Notes under the pieces: model-generated
What the model was told of the DNA's origin: nothing
What the model saw: the letters and a program-made list of their open reading frames with translations, nothing else
Database searches by the model: none
Translations under genes and position numbers: made by a program
In this document: positions 1 through 7,177 of the stretch, piece after piece
How the letters are laid out: every line of letters begins with the position of its first letter
Numbering within the stretch: position 1 is the stretch's first letter
Assembly (NCBI GenBank): GCA_024762895.1
Contig: JANTGN010000021.1
Span: 1-21,029, forward strand
Source of the DNA: Thiotrichales bacterium
GTDB lineage: Bacteria; Pseudomonadota; Gammaproteobacteria; J044
Length of the DNA: 21,029 bases
Reading direction: 5' to 3'

Positions 1-1342
1 CTTTCTGGAACTCATCCAGAAAGTTATTCATGGCCTCGTTATCTTCGTTCTCATGATGATGTTTTATCTCTTCAATCATGCCGCCATAACTGGATTTCAG
101 GTACTCCCTGAGAAAACCCACCCCAAATACACCACCGACAGCAATATGTGTTGAACTAACGGGCAGACCCAGTTGAGAAGCGATAATAACCGTAATAGCA
201 GCCGCCATAGCGATACAGAAGGCCCGCATCTGATCGAGTTCCGTGATCTCCGAACCCACGGTTCTAATTAATTTCGGACCATACAGGGCCAACCCAAGTG
301 ATATACCGATAGCCCCAACCAGCATCACCCATAGCGGTATGGGTGCCTTAGTGGCCACATCACCGGCCATTATCGCTTCATTGATCGCCGCCAATGGTCC
401 AACTGCATTCGCCACATCGTTGGCACCATGGGCAAAACTGAGCAGTGCTGCAGCAAATATCAATGGAACCGTAAACAATTGATTGACACTCGACTTTTCA
501 TTGGGCAGAGATAATGCGGCCCGCTCGACCAATTTTCGAATAATGAAATATGCGAATACGGCTATTCCCGCCCCGATAATAACGGCCGTTGCAAAGTCAA
601 CCTTCCAAATTTTTTTGATGCCTTTAAGCATCAGATAGGTAGCAAATGCCCAGACCATCAATGAAACAAGAATGGGAACCACTTTTTTTGAAGCATGGAT
701 CAGGTCATCTTTATAGGTAATATTTCTCTTGATGAGGTACAGAAAACCCGCAGCAATGAGACCACCCAGAACAGGGGAGATGACCCAACTGGCAGCAATC
801 GCACCCATCTTGTCCCAGTTCGCTATACCCATCCCTCCGGCAGCCATACCAGCACCCAGCACCCCCCCCACAATAGAATGGGTGGTCGATACTGGTGCAC
901 CGAGTGCGGTTGCGATATTCAGCCAGATCGCTCCAGCCAGCAATGCCGCCATCATGAGCCAGATAAATGTGTCTGGGTCGCTAATCAGCGAAGGATCAAT
1001 AATGCCCTTCTTGATCGTACTGACGACCTCACCTCCGGCAATCAGTGCACCCGCGGACTCGAATATGGCGGCGATCAGAATTGCGCCGGTCAAGGTCAGC
1101 GCCCTGGAACCAACCGCCGGGCCCACATTGTTCGCAACATCGTTAGCGCCGATATTGATTGCCATGTAACCGCCAATCATCGCGGCTATGACCAATAAAA
1201 CACCATGAATGCCATCAACGGGCCGCATTAGCGCGAATAACATAATGCAGACGATAAAGAGTAAGGCCGTTCCAACCCTGAAAAGCTCTGGCCTATGGGC
1301 CTGGGTAGCCGTTTCTATCTGGTTAAGATTCTTGAATTCCAC
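1..1342 (-). CDS. PiT-family inorganic phosphate transporter (3' end outside window)
   Basis: Low-affinity phosphate permease of the PiT/PHO4 family, which moves metal-phosphate or phosphate with a cation across the inner membrane. I read 447 codons without a stop up to the window edge; family members are usually around 500 residues, so only the C-terminal tail is missing. The two family signatures are both present: GANDVANNVGP near residues 65-75 and GANDVANAVGP at 306-316. Each is followed by a PVSTTHS/PVSSTHI loop (150-156, 394-400). About ten hydrophobic segments flank a basic central loop (206-222). No ATG opens this frame upstream: a stop lies just before 1381. I chose the GTG at 1342 because AGGGGA lies 7 bases before it. 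The visible tail is hydrophilic, rich in His, Glu and Asn (residues 421-447). The role is well supported; specificity (phosphate or sulfate) is not shown by sequence alone. Confidence 0.93.
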   Translation of the reverse strand, partial: MEFKNLNQIETATQAHRPELFRVGTALLFIVCIMLFALMRPVDGIHGVLLVIAAMIGGYMAINIGANDVANNVGPAVGSRALTLTGAILIAAIFESAGALIAGGEVVSTIKKGIIDPSLISDPDTFIWLMMAALLAGAIWLNIATALGAPVSTTHSIVGGVLGAGMAAGGMGIANWDKMGAIAASWVISPVLGGLIAAGFLYLIKRNITYKDDLIHASKKVVPILVSLMVWAFATYLMLKGIKKIWKVDFATAVIIGAGIAVFAYFIIRKLVERAALSLPNEKSSVNQLFTVPLIFAAALLSFAHGANDVANAVGPLAAINEAIMAGDVATKAPIPLWVMLVGAIGISLGLALYGPKLIRTVGSEITELDQMRAFCIAMAAAITVIIASQLGLPVSSTHIAVGGVFGVGFLREYLKSSYGGMIEEIKHHHENEDNEAMNNFLDEFQK

Positions 1343-1783
1343 GAATGCGTCCCCTGTGCCGTCTAATGCGGCTTCTATGACATTTTATATACAACAATCA
1401 TACTGAGAGATGAGTCACCGTGCACTCATAAATAATGCAAATATGAATAGACGATATTGATTAAAGAGATTGTCGTTGAAATGGCTCAAACTTGAAGAAG
1501 CCGTGAATAAGGTGATTGGATTCCTCGGGCCTGTGGACTCAAGCACTGAAACCTTCTTTTGTCCGAAAAAAAACCACCCCTTATTGGACTGTATAGCGCT
1601 TAAAAGCTATAGATTCAATGAGTTACATTTAGTGAAATGTGGATTCCAGGTTCGAACATGGCGCGCGGTGGCGCCCTTTTCGCAACGACATCGAGGTCAC
1701 GGCATATCAGGCCTATCTATGGCGCTTTAAGGCAGGAACTAACCTATGCCGGGTTTTACAAGACCCAGCATGGAAATTATCCG
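1343..1783. other. Gene-free, hairpin-rich intergenic stretch
   Basis: I see no convincing gene here. Four short inverted repeats stand in a row: TATAGC/GCTATA (1592-1597 with 1606-1611), ACATTT/AAATGT with a 4-base loop (1625-1630 with 1635-1640), GGCGC/GCGCC followed by CTTTT (1660-1664 with 1671-1675), and a 9-bp stem with one mismatch (1746-1754 with 1763-1771). The promoter of the phosphate transporter must lie in the part next to 1342, but I found no clear -35/-10 pair. The hairpins may be mobile-element debris, since element remnants follow directly. Confidence 0.5.
1350..1355 (-). promoter_or_regulatory. Ribosome binding site for the GTG start of the phosphate transporter
   Basis: On the minus strand AGGGGA sits 7 bases before GTG at 1342-1340. 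An ATG nearer the promoter (1383-1381) opens only ATG TCA TAG, so it is not a start for this gene. The site decides the start. Confidence 0.6.
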
Positions 1784-1867
1784 GACACCCATCTTAATGA
1801 ATTCAACAAAAATACATGAATAACAAGCTGTTATCTTGTTTTCTTAGGATGGGTGTCTCAGTTAGTT
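1784..1867. repeat. 81-bp direct repeat, copy A, with terminal inverted repeats
   Basis: Positions 1787-1867 align without gaps to 2022-2102 with 6 differences in 81 (93% identity). Copy A is bounded by a perfect 10-bp inverted repeat, GACACCCATC (1784-1793) and GATGGGTGTC (1848-1857). Inside is a hairpin, AACAAG (1822-1827) with CTTGTT (1835-1840), and an alternative ATAACA/TGTTAT stem. The form is that of a miniature inverted-repeat or REP-like element without a gene of its own. Confidence 0.8.
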
Positions 1868-1935
1868 AGTTCAACAATACAAACTTGAAAAACATTTTTT
1901 GCCAAATCAATGGCAATGAGACTATGATTATTCAT
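1858..1935 (-). pseudogene. Truncated IS110-family transposase, first ~22 codons
   Basis: The reading frame ATG (1935) to TGA (1858) gives 25 residues. It begins MNNHSLIAIDLAKNVFQVC, the usual start of IS110/IS1111 DEDD transposases, where the Asp of the IDLAKN stretch is the first catalytic acidic residue. A strong ribosome site (AAAGGAG) precedes the ATG. After about codon 22 the frame runs into repeat copy A and stops, so the other catalytic residues and the C-terminal domain are gone. The protein cannot be active. Translation signals are intact, so the loss may be recent or a short peptide may still be made. Confidence 0.75.
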
Positions 1936-2021
1936 GATGGACGCTCCTTTAGGTTAACTGATGTTTCCACTATCAGTTTGGCGCATTGCGACGCCGAATT
2001 CTTGGGGGCGTCCATCTCATC
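1868..2021 (-). mobile_element. Remnant left end of an IS110-family insertion sequence
   Basis: Read on the minus strand this is a non-coding leader, then AAAGGAG, then an ATG that opens an IS110-type transposase. The leader holds a 9-bp inverted repeat, GATGGACGC (1936-1944) with GCGTCCATC (2008-2016). Within it is a 7-bp stem AACTGAT/ATCAGTT with a 9-base loop (1956-1962 with 1972-1978). In the IS110 family the non-coding end next to the gene can encode the RNA that guides insertion; whether this leader did so is an inference. Only about 154 bp of an element normally over 1 kb remain. The edges coincide with the 81-bp repeats on both sides, so the boundaries are approximate. Confidence 0.7.
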
Positions 2022-2102
2022 ATCCATCTTAATGAATTCAACAAATATACATGAATAACAATGTGTTATATTGCTTTCTTAGGATGGGTGTCTCAGTTAG
2101 TT
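2022..2102. repeat. 81-bp direct repeat, copy B
   Basis: Second copy, 235 bp from copy A. Its right arm (GATGGGTGTC) is intact, but its left tip, where copy A has GACACCC, is replaced by the IS110 leader. This is what an insertion into the palindrome tip would leave. The internal hairpin is kept: AACAAT (2057-2062) pairs with ATTGCT (2070-2075) with one mismatch. It lies just downstream of the stop of the membrane-protein gene at 2156 and may also act as its transcription end, though no T-run is evident. Confidence 0.8.
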
Positions 2103-2155
2103 GATTCACACAAACAATGTTCGTTTTATGATTTGTAATTCATTAAATAATAACC

Positions 2156-2566
2156 TTACTCAGTATTTATAGCCTTATGACTCGGTGGGTCTTTCTTGAA
2201 CATTAAAAAGAGAGCGAATCCAAAATACACTAAAGTCAAAAAATCTATTATTGTGAAATTTGATTCTATATCGATATTTAAGACTCTGGCCAATTCAACA
2301 CTATTAAAAACAACCACTATAGGCAACAGAGAGTAAATCCAACTCATGCGCAATCTGTTTAATCGCAAATAAAAAAGAATACATGACATTAAAGACAATG
2401 GTATTCGGAAAAACATTTCATAATACCAAAAATGGCTGGTTATTTTGTTAATGACCATAAAATAAGCTAGTAGAGAAAAAGCTACATTTGCCAAAAAAAA
2501 CCAGACTATGAACGATTTTCTACTTATACCATTTTCTAAGAGTAGTTTTAATTTATTTTTCGTCAT
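2156..2566 (-). CDS. Small four-helix membrane protein, candidate immunity protein of the Rhs toxin
   Basis: I do not recognise the family. From the ATG at 2566 it has 136 residues with four hydrophobic segments, near residues 18-40, 53-68, 75-92 and 104-123, and a short charged C-terminus (KKDPPSHKAINTE). A longer frame begins at 2602 inside the Rhs gene; I prefer 2566 because it starts 7 bases after the Rhs stop, as expected for coupled translation, although no clear ribosome site precedes it. By hand count about 31% of bases are G or C over 2161-2520, far below the fab genes. A short AT-rich gene directly after the variable end of an Rhs gene is the usual place for a cognate immunity gene. 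That role is an inference from position. If right, the toxin would act on or in the membrane or periplasm. Confidence 0.6.
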   Translation of the reverse strand: MTKNKLKLLLENGISRKSFIVWFFLANVAFSLLAYFMVINKITSHFWYYEMFFRIPLSLMSCILFYLRLNRLRMSWIYSLLPIVVVFNSVELARVLNIDIESNFTIIDFLTLVYFGFALFLMFKKDPPSHKAINTE

Positions 2567-2573
2567 CGTCAAT

Positions 2574-5500
2574 CTAATTTGCGGGAAGATTTGCAGTTCC
2601 AATGCAAACAGCTTTCGCGAAGGCGTTTAACGAACCATATGTATTTTTAAGTCTCTCGTGTATCGTATCTCTAGCTTTCTTTCCAGCTGCAATATATGCC
2701 AATGAATATGAAACTAATTTCACATAAATTGGTGCCGCTATAGCACTTACCGGATTATACCGAATCTGGAAGTCCCCACTGATTCCATTTAACGACATTC
2801 CGCTGGATGGATACCACGATCTAATCATTTCTTTTCCAACACATGTTTCTTCGAATTCCGCACAAATAATTCTTAAACCAACTTGTATATTGGCAGTGTA
2901 GGTAGCGTAAGCAAGTACATAGGCACTTTCACCATAATTAGGATCTCCCATATATGGATTTAACGTAGAATCAATATTAGTTATATCGATATTGTTAATA
3001 TTTATACCGGCAAAACGCCCATCTATTTCAAGGCCATAAGTATCTGAATAACTCATCGGGTTATTCACTACATATGTATACGTATTTGGACTATTACTAG
3101 CCAAACCAATTGGATCAGACGAAATATATCTGCCTCCAAATGGATCATAATATCTGAAGTAATTATAATGGAGACTCGATTCCTGATCATAGTATTGTCC
3201 TGGGTAACGTAGATTTATTACAGTTACCACTCCATCATTATCCGGATCCTCAATCGCCGCTGTCGTACCAAAAGCATCACTGTCCCAACGCCAGACGATT
3301 TGCTTGGACTGGTCAGTCGCCAATCTCGGCGTAGCTAAATGGTCAGCATGCAGGTAAAGAATAGTGCCATCGGCCTGGACCTGAGCGATCAGTTCATTAA
3401 CACCGCCTGCGCTCTGATAGACATATTCCCTGATACGGTTACCGTTACCATCATACTCACCTAGGAGTTCTCCACCCTGTCCGTAGACAAAGCGAACGTC
3501 TAACCCAGGGCTGTTGAGGATTTGCTTACGAACGCGTTCACCTTTGTAATTATAGCTGTAGCTGGCCTGCGTGCTGCTAATAGTATGGGTGACCTGAGCC
3601 AATCGATTCATTGCATTGAACTGGTACTGACGCGTAGCATCACTTAGTGTATTACCTGCTGCATCACGGCTGATGGACGTAGCATCGATTTGATTCAGCC
3701 GATTGCTATTGTTGTCGTAGGTATACGTATTCGCCAGACTTCCGTCTGCCTTAGCCTTACTTAACCTATTGCCAACAGAATCGTATCCGAATACTAGATC
3801 AGCACTACCATCCTGAGTTAAACGACCAAGCTCATCATATTGATAAGCGTTATTATCCTGAAGACCATCTCGTGTCCAGGCCTGCTGGATGATTTGACTT
3901 TGGTTATCCAATTGGCTCTGCAGACGATTTTCAATACCACCATAGCGCTTTTCTATCAGACGGCCTGCGGTATCGTAAATTAATTCAGTAACGAGTCCAT
4001 TGCCTTGTTGATAACTGGCCATGCCCTGAGCATGCCAGGTAATATTTTCAAGCAAGTTCGTAGTGTTTCCGTTATCTACATACTGGATTCTACTGAGCCG
4101 CCCTGAGGCATCATAATTCAGGTTAACCTGTGCACCACTTGGATAGTTAATTGCTATCGGTTCACCAGCGGTATTATAACCGTAACCAACGGATAACGAT
4201 GTTCCAGCAATGGAGATATCGGCTTGTGTCACCAAGCCACGATCATCATACTGGTATTGACTTGATCCAGAGCCATCTACTGCCGAGGTCAACCGCCCTA
4301 TCCCAAATGGTCCTTCATCATAGGTCAGAGTCGCATCTAGATCATTACCTTCGTAATCGATGAATGTGATGCGATTTAGGGCATCGTAACTGTAATTAAC
4401 CTGAACATTGTTTGCATTGGTGTGCTGCATCAGGTTCCCAGCGGGATCAAACTGATATTGACTGGTACCGGTATCCGGACTTGAAATCTGGATTAAGTCG
4501 TCAAAGGCATTGAAGCTGTATAGCGTTTTTCCATTGTTGGGGTCTGTCACGTCGGTCAATCGCTCGAAATCATCGTAGTTCATGATAGTGACACCGTTAT
4601 CCGGATCCGCAATCTGCGTCACCCTGCCTTCACGGTCATAGGTATAGTTAGTAGTACTACTACCCGCTACACCATCAAAATGTCCATATAATGTGATCTG
4701 AACCAAATCATCTACACCGTTGTATGTCTGGTTGTTGACCTGCTCGTTGGTGCTCGAAAGATACTCTTGTATGGGGAGCTTGGTCCTCGGATCATTCCGG
4801 AGTATCTCAGTACTAACCAGTACACCACCCGCCTTGTGGTATTTGCGGGTGGCCTCAGTATAAGCTGAGGCATAGATATAGCCGATGCTGAGGTAATCGC
4901 CTGATGGGTAGGTAATTCTGGAAAGTTGATTATAGCCATCATAAGCTAGGGTTGTGCTTCTACCAAGCTCGTCCGCAGTCTCAATAAGTTGTCCCTGGCC
5001 ATTATAGGCATAACTCGTAATGCGACCGTTGGTTCTGGTCTCGACCAAGCGATTGCGACTATCGTAGAACATCTCGGTCAAAACACCATTTGAATCTGTC
5101 TGCGAGATCTGTTGGCCAACACTGTTGTAGATATAACTGATCGCTTGACCCTGAGGCTGGTCGATACGAGTTATGAGGCCCTGTGCATTGTAGCTAAGGT
5201 GTATCGTATCTTGTACACCAGGCTGCGGCCCATCTATGCTGGCCACCTTACCCAAAATCTGGTTTCCCTGGCTGTCCGTGGTATTAGGATGGTAGGTATA
5301 GGACCATGTACGCTCTTCTGAGGTACCGAGATCCACTTGAGTTTTCGTCAATATACGTAGATCACTATCGTAGTAATAGCGCGTTTCGCGTAGACCATAT
5401 TCATTCAAAACAGCTATGCGATCAGTATTGCCGAAATAACTAATGGCTATCTGCTTTTCATCAGTCGTACCTGCCAATTCCGTGGTTAAGGTCTTACGTC

Positions 5501-6743
5501 CTGCTTGATTATATTCATAAAGCGTCATGTTACCACGCTCATCCGTTCGTGCTATCAGTTTGCCACGGGCATCGTAAGTGCTGCTCTGGCTGGTACCTGT
5601 AGTAGCGTTGTTGCGACTTAATATCCAGTAGGTAGCAGCATCGGCAATCAACGTCTGTGACTCGATGGTGGTGTTTGAGCCGATCTGTTTAGTGTTCTTG
5701 GTGGTCCTGATCGCTGCTATGCCGTTATAGGTGGTCTGAGCATAGCTGTAGTCATGACGATGTCCATCGCTTTCGGTGTAACTGGAGACACGCATGGCCT
5801 TTCTGTTGTTCAGGGTCACTTCGCTCCAGGTAACATTGAGGACCGGATCATCACCATTATCGTTGACATCCGTAAGCAGATGTTGCTTGTAGCCGATGTT
5901 ATCTACCAGGCGGTAGCCGTAATCCTTGGTATTGCCATCGGGATCGAGCACCTGAACCAGGTTGCCGTATACATCATAGCTGTATTCCCAGAGGCGGTTA
6001 CCCTGATCAGTTACCTGACTGACAAAACCCTGGTCGTTATAGGTAAAATTCAGCTCGAAGCCAAAACTGTCGTATTGGCGGGAGAGACGGTTCTGGATAT
6101 CGTATTCATAATAAACCGTGGTGCCATCCTTATCAGAATAGCTCTCCAGCAATGCACCGGTATCGCTGTAGATGTTGTAGTCGAGGCTGTCCTCATAGAC
6201 CTGCTTGAATCCACCATTGGCCAGCTTTTCAAAAGTGAAATAGAGAACATCCGGAGTAGTGCAGGCTGTCGCTGTCTCCTCTAGCCTGTAGCGTCTGCCA
6301 TGGGAGGCCAGCCAGATCGGGACGGATTGATAGGCTGTAGCGGTGGTTGGAGAACCGTTTGGGTTGCCTTCGGTTATGGCCTTGTAGGTACGGGCAATAT
6401 TGGATTCCTGGGCCGTCACCCAGCCCCGGCCAAACAGTCCAGCGCGGAAATCAAAGGAGTTATAGGTACGACGAAGTCCGACCCGGGTTGTACTGGGGAA
6501 TGTGATATCGGAATCCTTCCAGACCAGATAACCCCTTGCCGTGTATACTGGTGAACCGGTATTCCCGTCGCCAGGACAGCTACACTCATTACTCGTACAA
6601 TCATTCTCGGGCTCAGGACCAGGTTTTGTAATATCCTCCCGCCCCCCATTCCAAGGTGCATCATAGGCAGAGGCCTCAAAACTCGCGATGGCCCAAAAAA
6701 GGGCAAGCAGTACACCGAGTTTGATTTTTAATGAATGCGTCAT
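2574..6743 (-). CDS. Sec-exported Rhs/YD-repeat protein with a C-terminal candidate toxin domain
   Basis: A 1389-residue polymorphic-toxin-type protein. Residues 1-26 form a signal peptide ending ASA. A Cys-rich linker follows (49-56), then a DUF6531-type start (SPVYTARGYLVWKDSD, 64-79). A long array of YD repeats leads to the Rhs-associated core, with YLHADHLATPRLATD near 1128, then RYYDPFGGRYISSDPIGL near 1195-1212. The core ends at DTYGL (L1238), where related proteins have DPxGL. The last 151 residues (1239-1389) resemble no toxin I know. They carry three cysteines (1294, 1301, 1380), a hydrophobic stretch (1332-1353) and a basic helix-like stretch (1354-1366). No PAAR domain or T6SS partner is present, and the signal peptide argues for Sec export. 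GC content falls from about 58% near the 5' end (6301-6360) to about 38% in 2581-3000, which suggests the tail was exchanged. GGAG precedes the ATG by 9 bases, and the gene starts 18 bases after its upstream neighbour. Confidence 0.9.
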   Translation of the reverse strand: MTHSLKIKLGVLLALFWAIASFEASAYDAPWNGGREDITKPGPEPENDCTSNECSCPGDGNTGSPVYTARGYLVWKDSDITFPSTTRVGLRRTYNSFDFRAGLFGRGWVTAQESNIARTYKAITEGNPNGSPTTATAYQSVPIWLASHGRRYRLEETATACTTPDVLYFTFEKLANGGFKQVYEDSLDYNIYSDTGALLESYSDKDGTTVYYEYDIQNRLSRQYDSFGFELNFTYNDQGFVSQVTDQGNRLWEYSYDVYGNLVQVLDPDGNTKDYGYRLVDNIGYKQHLLTDVNDNGDDPVLNVTWSEVTLNNRKAMRVSSYTESDGHRHDYSYAQTTYNGIAAIRTTKNTKQIGSNTTIESQTLIADAATYWILSRNNATTGTSQSSTYDARGKLIARTDERGNMTLYEYNQAGRKTLTTELAGTTDEKQIAISYFGNTDRIAVLNEYGLRETRYYYDSDLRILTKTQVDLGTSEERTWSYTYHPNTTDSQGNQILGKVASIDGPQPGVQDTIHLSYNAQGLITRIDQPQGQAISYIYNSVGQQISQTDSNGVLTEMFYDSRNRLVETRTNGRITSYAYNGQGQLIETADELGRSTTLAYDGYNQLSRITYPSGDYLSIGYIYASAYTEATRKYHKAGGVLVSTEILRNDPRTKLPIQEYLSSTNEQVNNQTYNGVDDLVQITLYGHFDGVAGSSTTNYTYDREGRVTQIADPDNGVTIMNYDDFERLTDVTDPNNGKTLYSFNAFDDLIQISSPDTGTSQYQFDPAGNLMQHTNANNVQVNYSYDALNRITFIDYEGNDLDATLTYDEGPFGIGRLTSAVDGSGSSQYQYDDRGLVTQADISIAGTSLSVGYGYNTAGEPIAINYPSGAQVNLNYDASGRLSRIQYVDNGNTTNLLENITWHAQGMASYQQGNGLVTELIYDTAGRLIEKRYGGIENRLQSQLDNQSQIIQQAWTRDGLQDNNAYQYDELGRLTQDGSADLVFGYDSVGNRLSKAKADGSLANTYTYDNNSNRLNQIDATSISRDAAGNTLSDATRQYQFNAMNRLAQVTHTISSTQASYSYNYKGERVRKQILNSPGLDVRFVYGQGGELLGEYDGNGNRIREYVYQSAGGVNELIAQVQADGTILYLHADHLATPRLATDQSKQIVWRWDSDAFGTTAAIEDPDNDGVVTVINLRYPGQYYDQESSLHYNYFRYYDPFGGRYISSDPIGLASNSPNTYTYVVNNPMSYSDTYGLEIDGRFAGININNIDITNIDSTLNPYMGDPNYGESAYVLAYATYTANIQVGLRIICAEFEETCVGKEMIRSWYPSSGMSLNGISGDFQIRYNPVSAIAAPIYVKLVSYSLAYIAAGKKARDTIHERLKNTYGSLNAFAKAVCIGTANLPAN

Positions 6744-6761
6744 TGCTCTCTACTCCATGAA

Positions 6762-7166
6762 TTATTGTACGGCTTCAGCATTGATCACCTGATCAAACTG
6801 GCCTTGCAGACTTTCTATGTTGGCTTCAAGCGTACTGATCTGGATCCCCAGGTCAGGATGTACATCCAGCCAGGCTGCAATCTCCTCCTCGTTCCTGGAC
6901 TCGAAGGCATAAAGCTGCTTCAGGGTGAATCCGTAGCCGGCAACCACCTCATCGCTGGCATTGAAGCTTGCGACTGCGATCAACTCGAATTTTTCGGTAT
7001 CGGTTAATTGCATGGTGCTCAGCGTATTGATCGCGGATTCCAACTGCGCGGACTCTGTCTGTAGCAGGGCAATGCGTGCATTGACTGCATTGCTGATCTC
7101 GCTTTCATCAACCGCTAAGGCAAATACCGGCATCAATAACAAAAGAATAATCTGCATAGTCTTCAT
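6762..7166 (-). CDS. Small exported coiled-coil protein
   Basis: Unrecognised protein of 134 residues from the ATG at 7166. An upstream TTG at 7181 would add 5 residues, but GAGGGA lies 7-8 bases before the ATG, so I take the ATG. Residues 1-18 (MKTMQIILLLLMPVFALA) are a signal peptide. The mature part is acidic and helical: a first coiled-coil-like helix (about 21-52, spaced Ala, Leu, Ile and Gln), a middle segment containing YGFTLKQLYAFESR, and a second coiled-coil-like helix near the C-terminus (about 103-126). It starts 11 bases after the stop of the large PKD-domain gene and ends 18 bases before the Rhs start, so the three are probably one transcript. It could be a periplasmic chaperone or adaptor for its exported neighbours; this is inferred from position only. 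Confidence 0.72.
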   Translation of the reverse strand: MKTMQIILLLLMPVFALAVDESEISNAVNARIALLQTESAQLESAINTLSTMQLTDTEKFELIAVASFNASDEVVAGYGFTLKQLYAFESRNEEEIAAWLDVHPDLGIQISTLEANIESLQGQFDQVINAEAVQ

Positions 7167-7177
7167 GATTGCTTCCC

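Noticed and set aside
695..1198. 167-residue and 146-residue plus-strand frames opposite the phosphate transporter
   Set aside because: The minus-strand frame has both PiT signatures. The plus frames are low-quality shadows.
1640..1675. GGTTCGAA resembling the T-loop of a tRNA
   Set aside because: There is no paired T stem, acceptor stem or anticodon arm around it.
1470..1819. Two short plus-strand frames in the intergenic region (86 and 60 residues)
   Set aside because: They start without a good ribosome site, show no domain, run through hairpins and end inside repeat copy A.
1784..2102. Possible integron attC sites (GTTAG-type motifs around palindromes)
   Set aside because: The core RYYYAAC/GTTRRRY sites are not placed as attC requires. 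The IS110 start found on the minus strand explains the middle part better.
1784..2102. CRISPR array
   Set aside because: Only two repeats of 81 bp, 235 bp apart, with an IS relic between them; no regular spacers and no cas genes.
2574..3029. Assignment of the Rhs tail to an HNH, GHH or other named nuclease
   Set aside because: No His/Asn/His or other metal-binding pattern is present.
5754..6284. 176-residue hydrophobic open frame on the plus strand, antisense to the Rhs gene
   Set aside because: It lies opposite regular YD repeats, whose codons give periodic hydrophobic shadows. No ribosome site or family match is seen.
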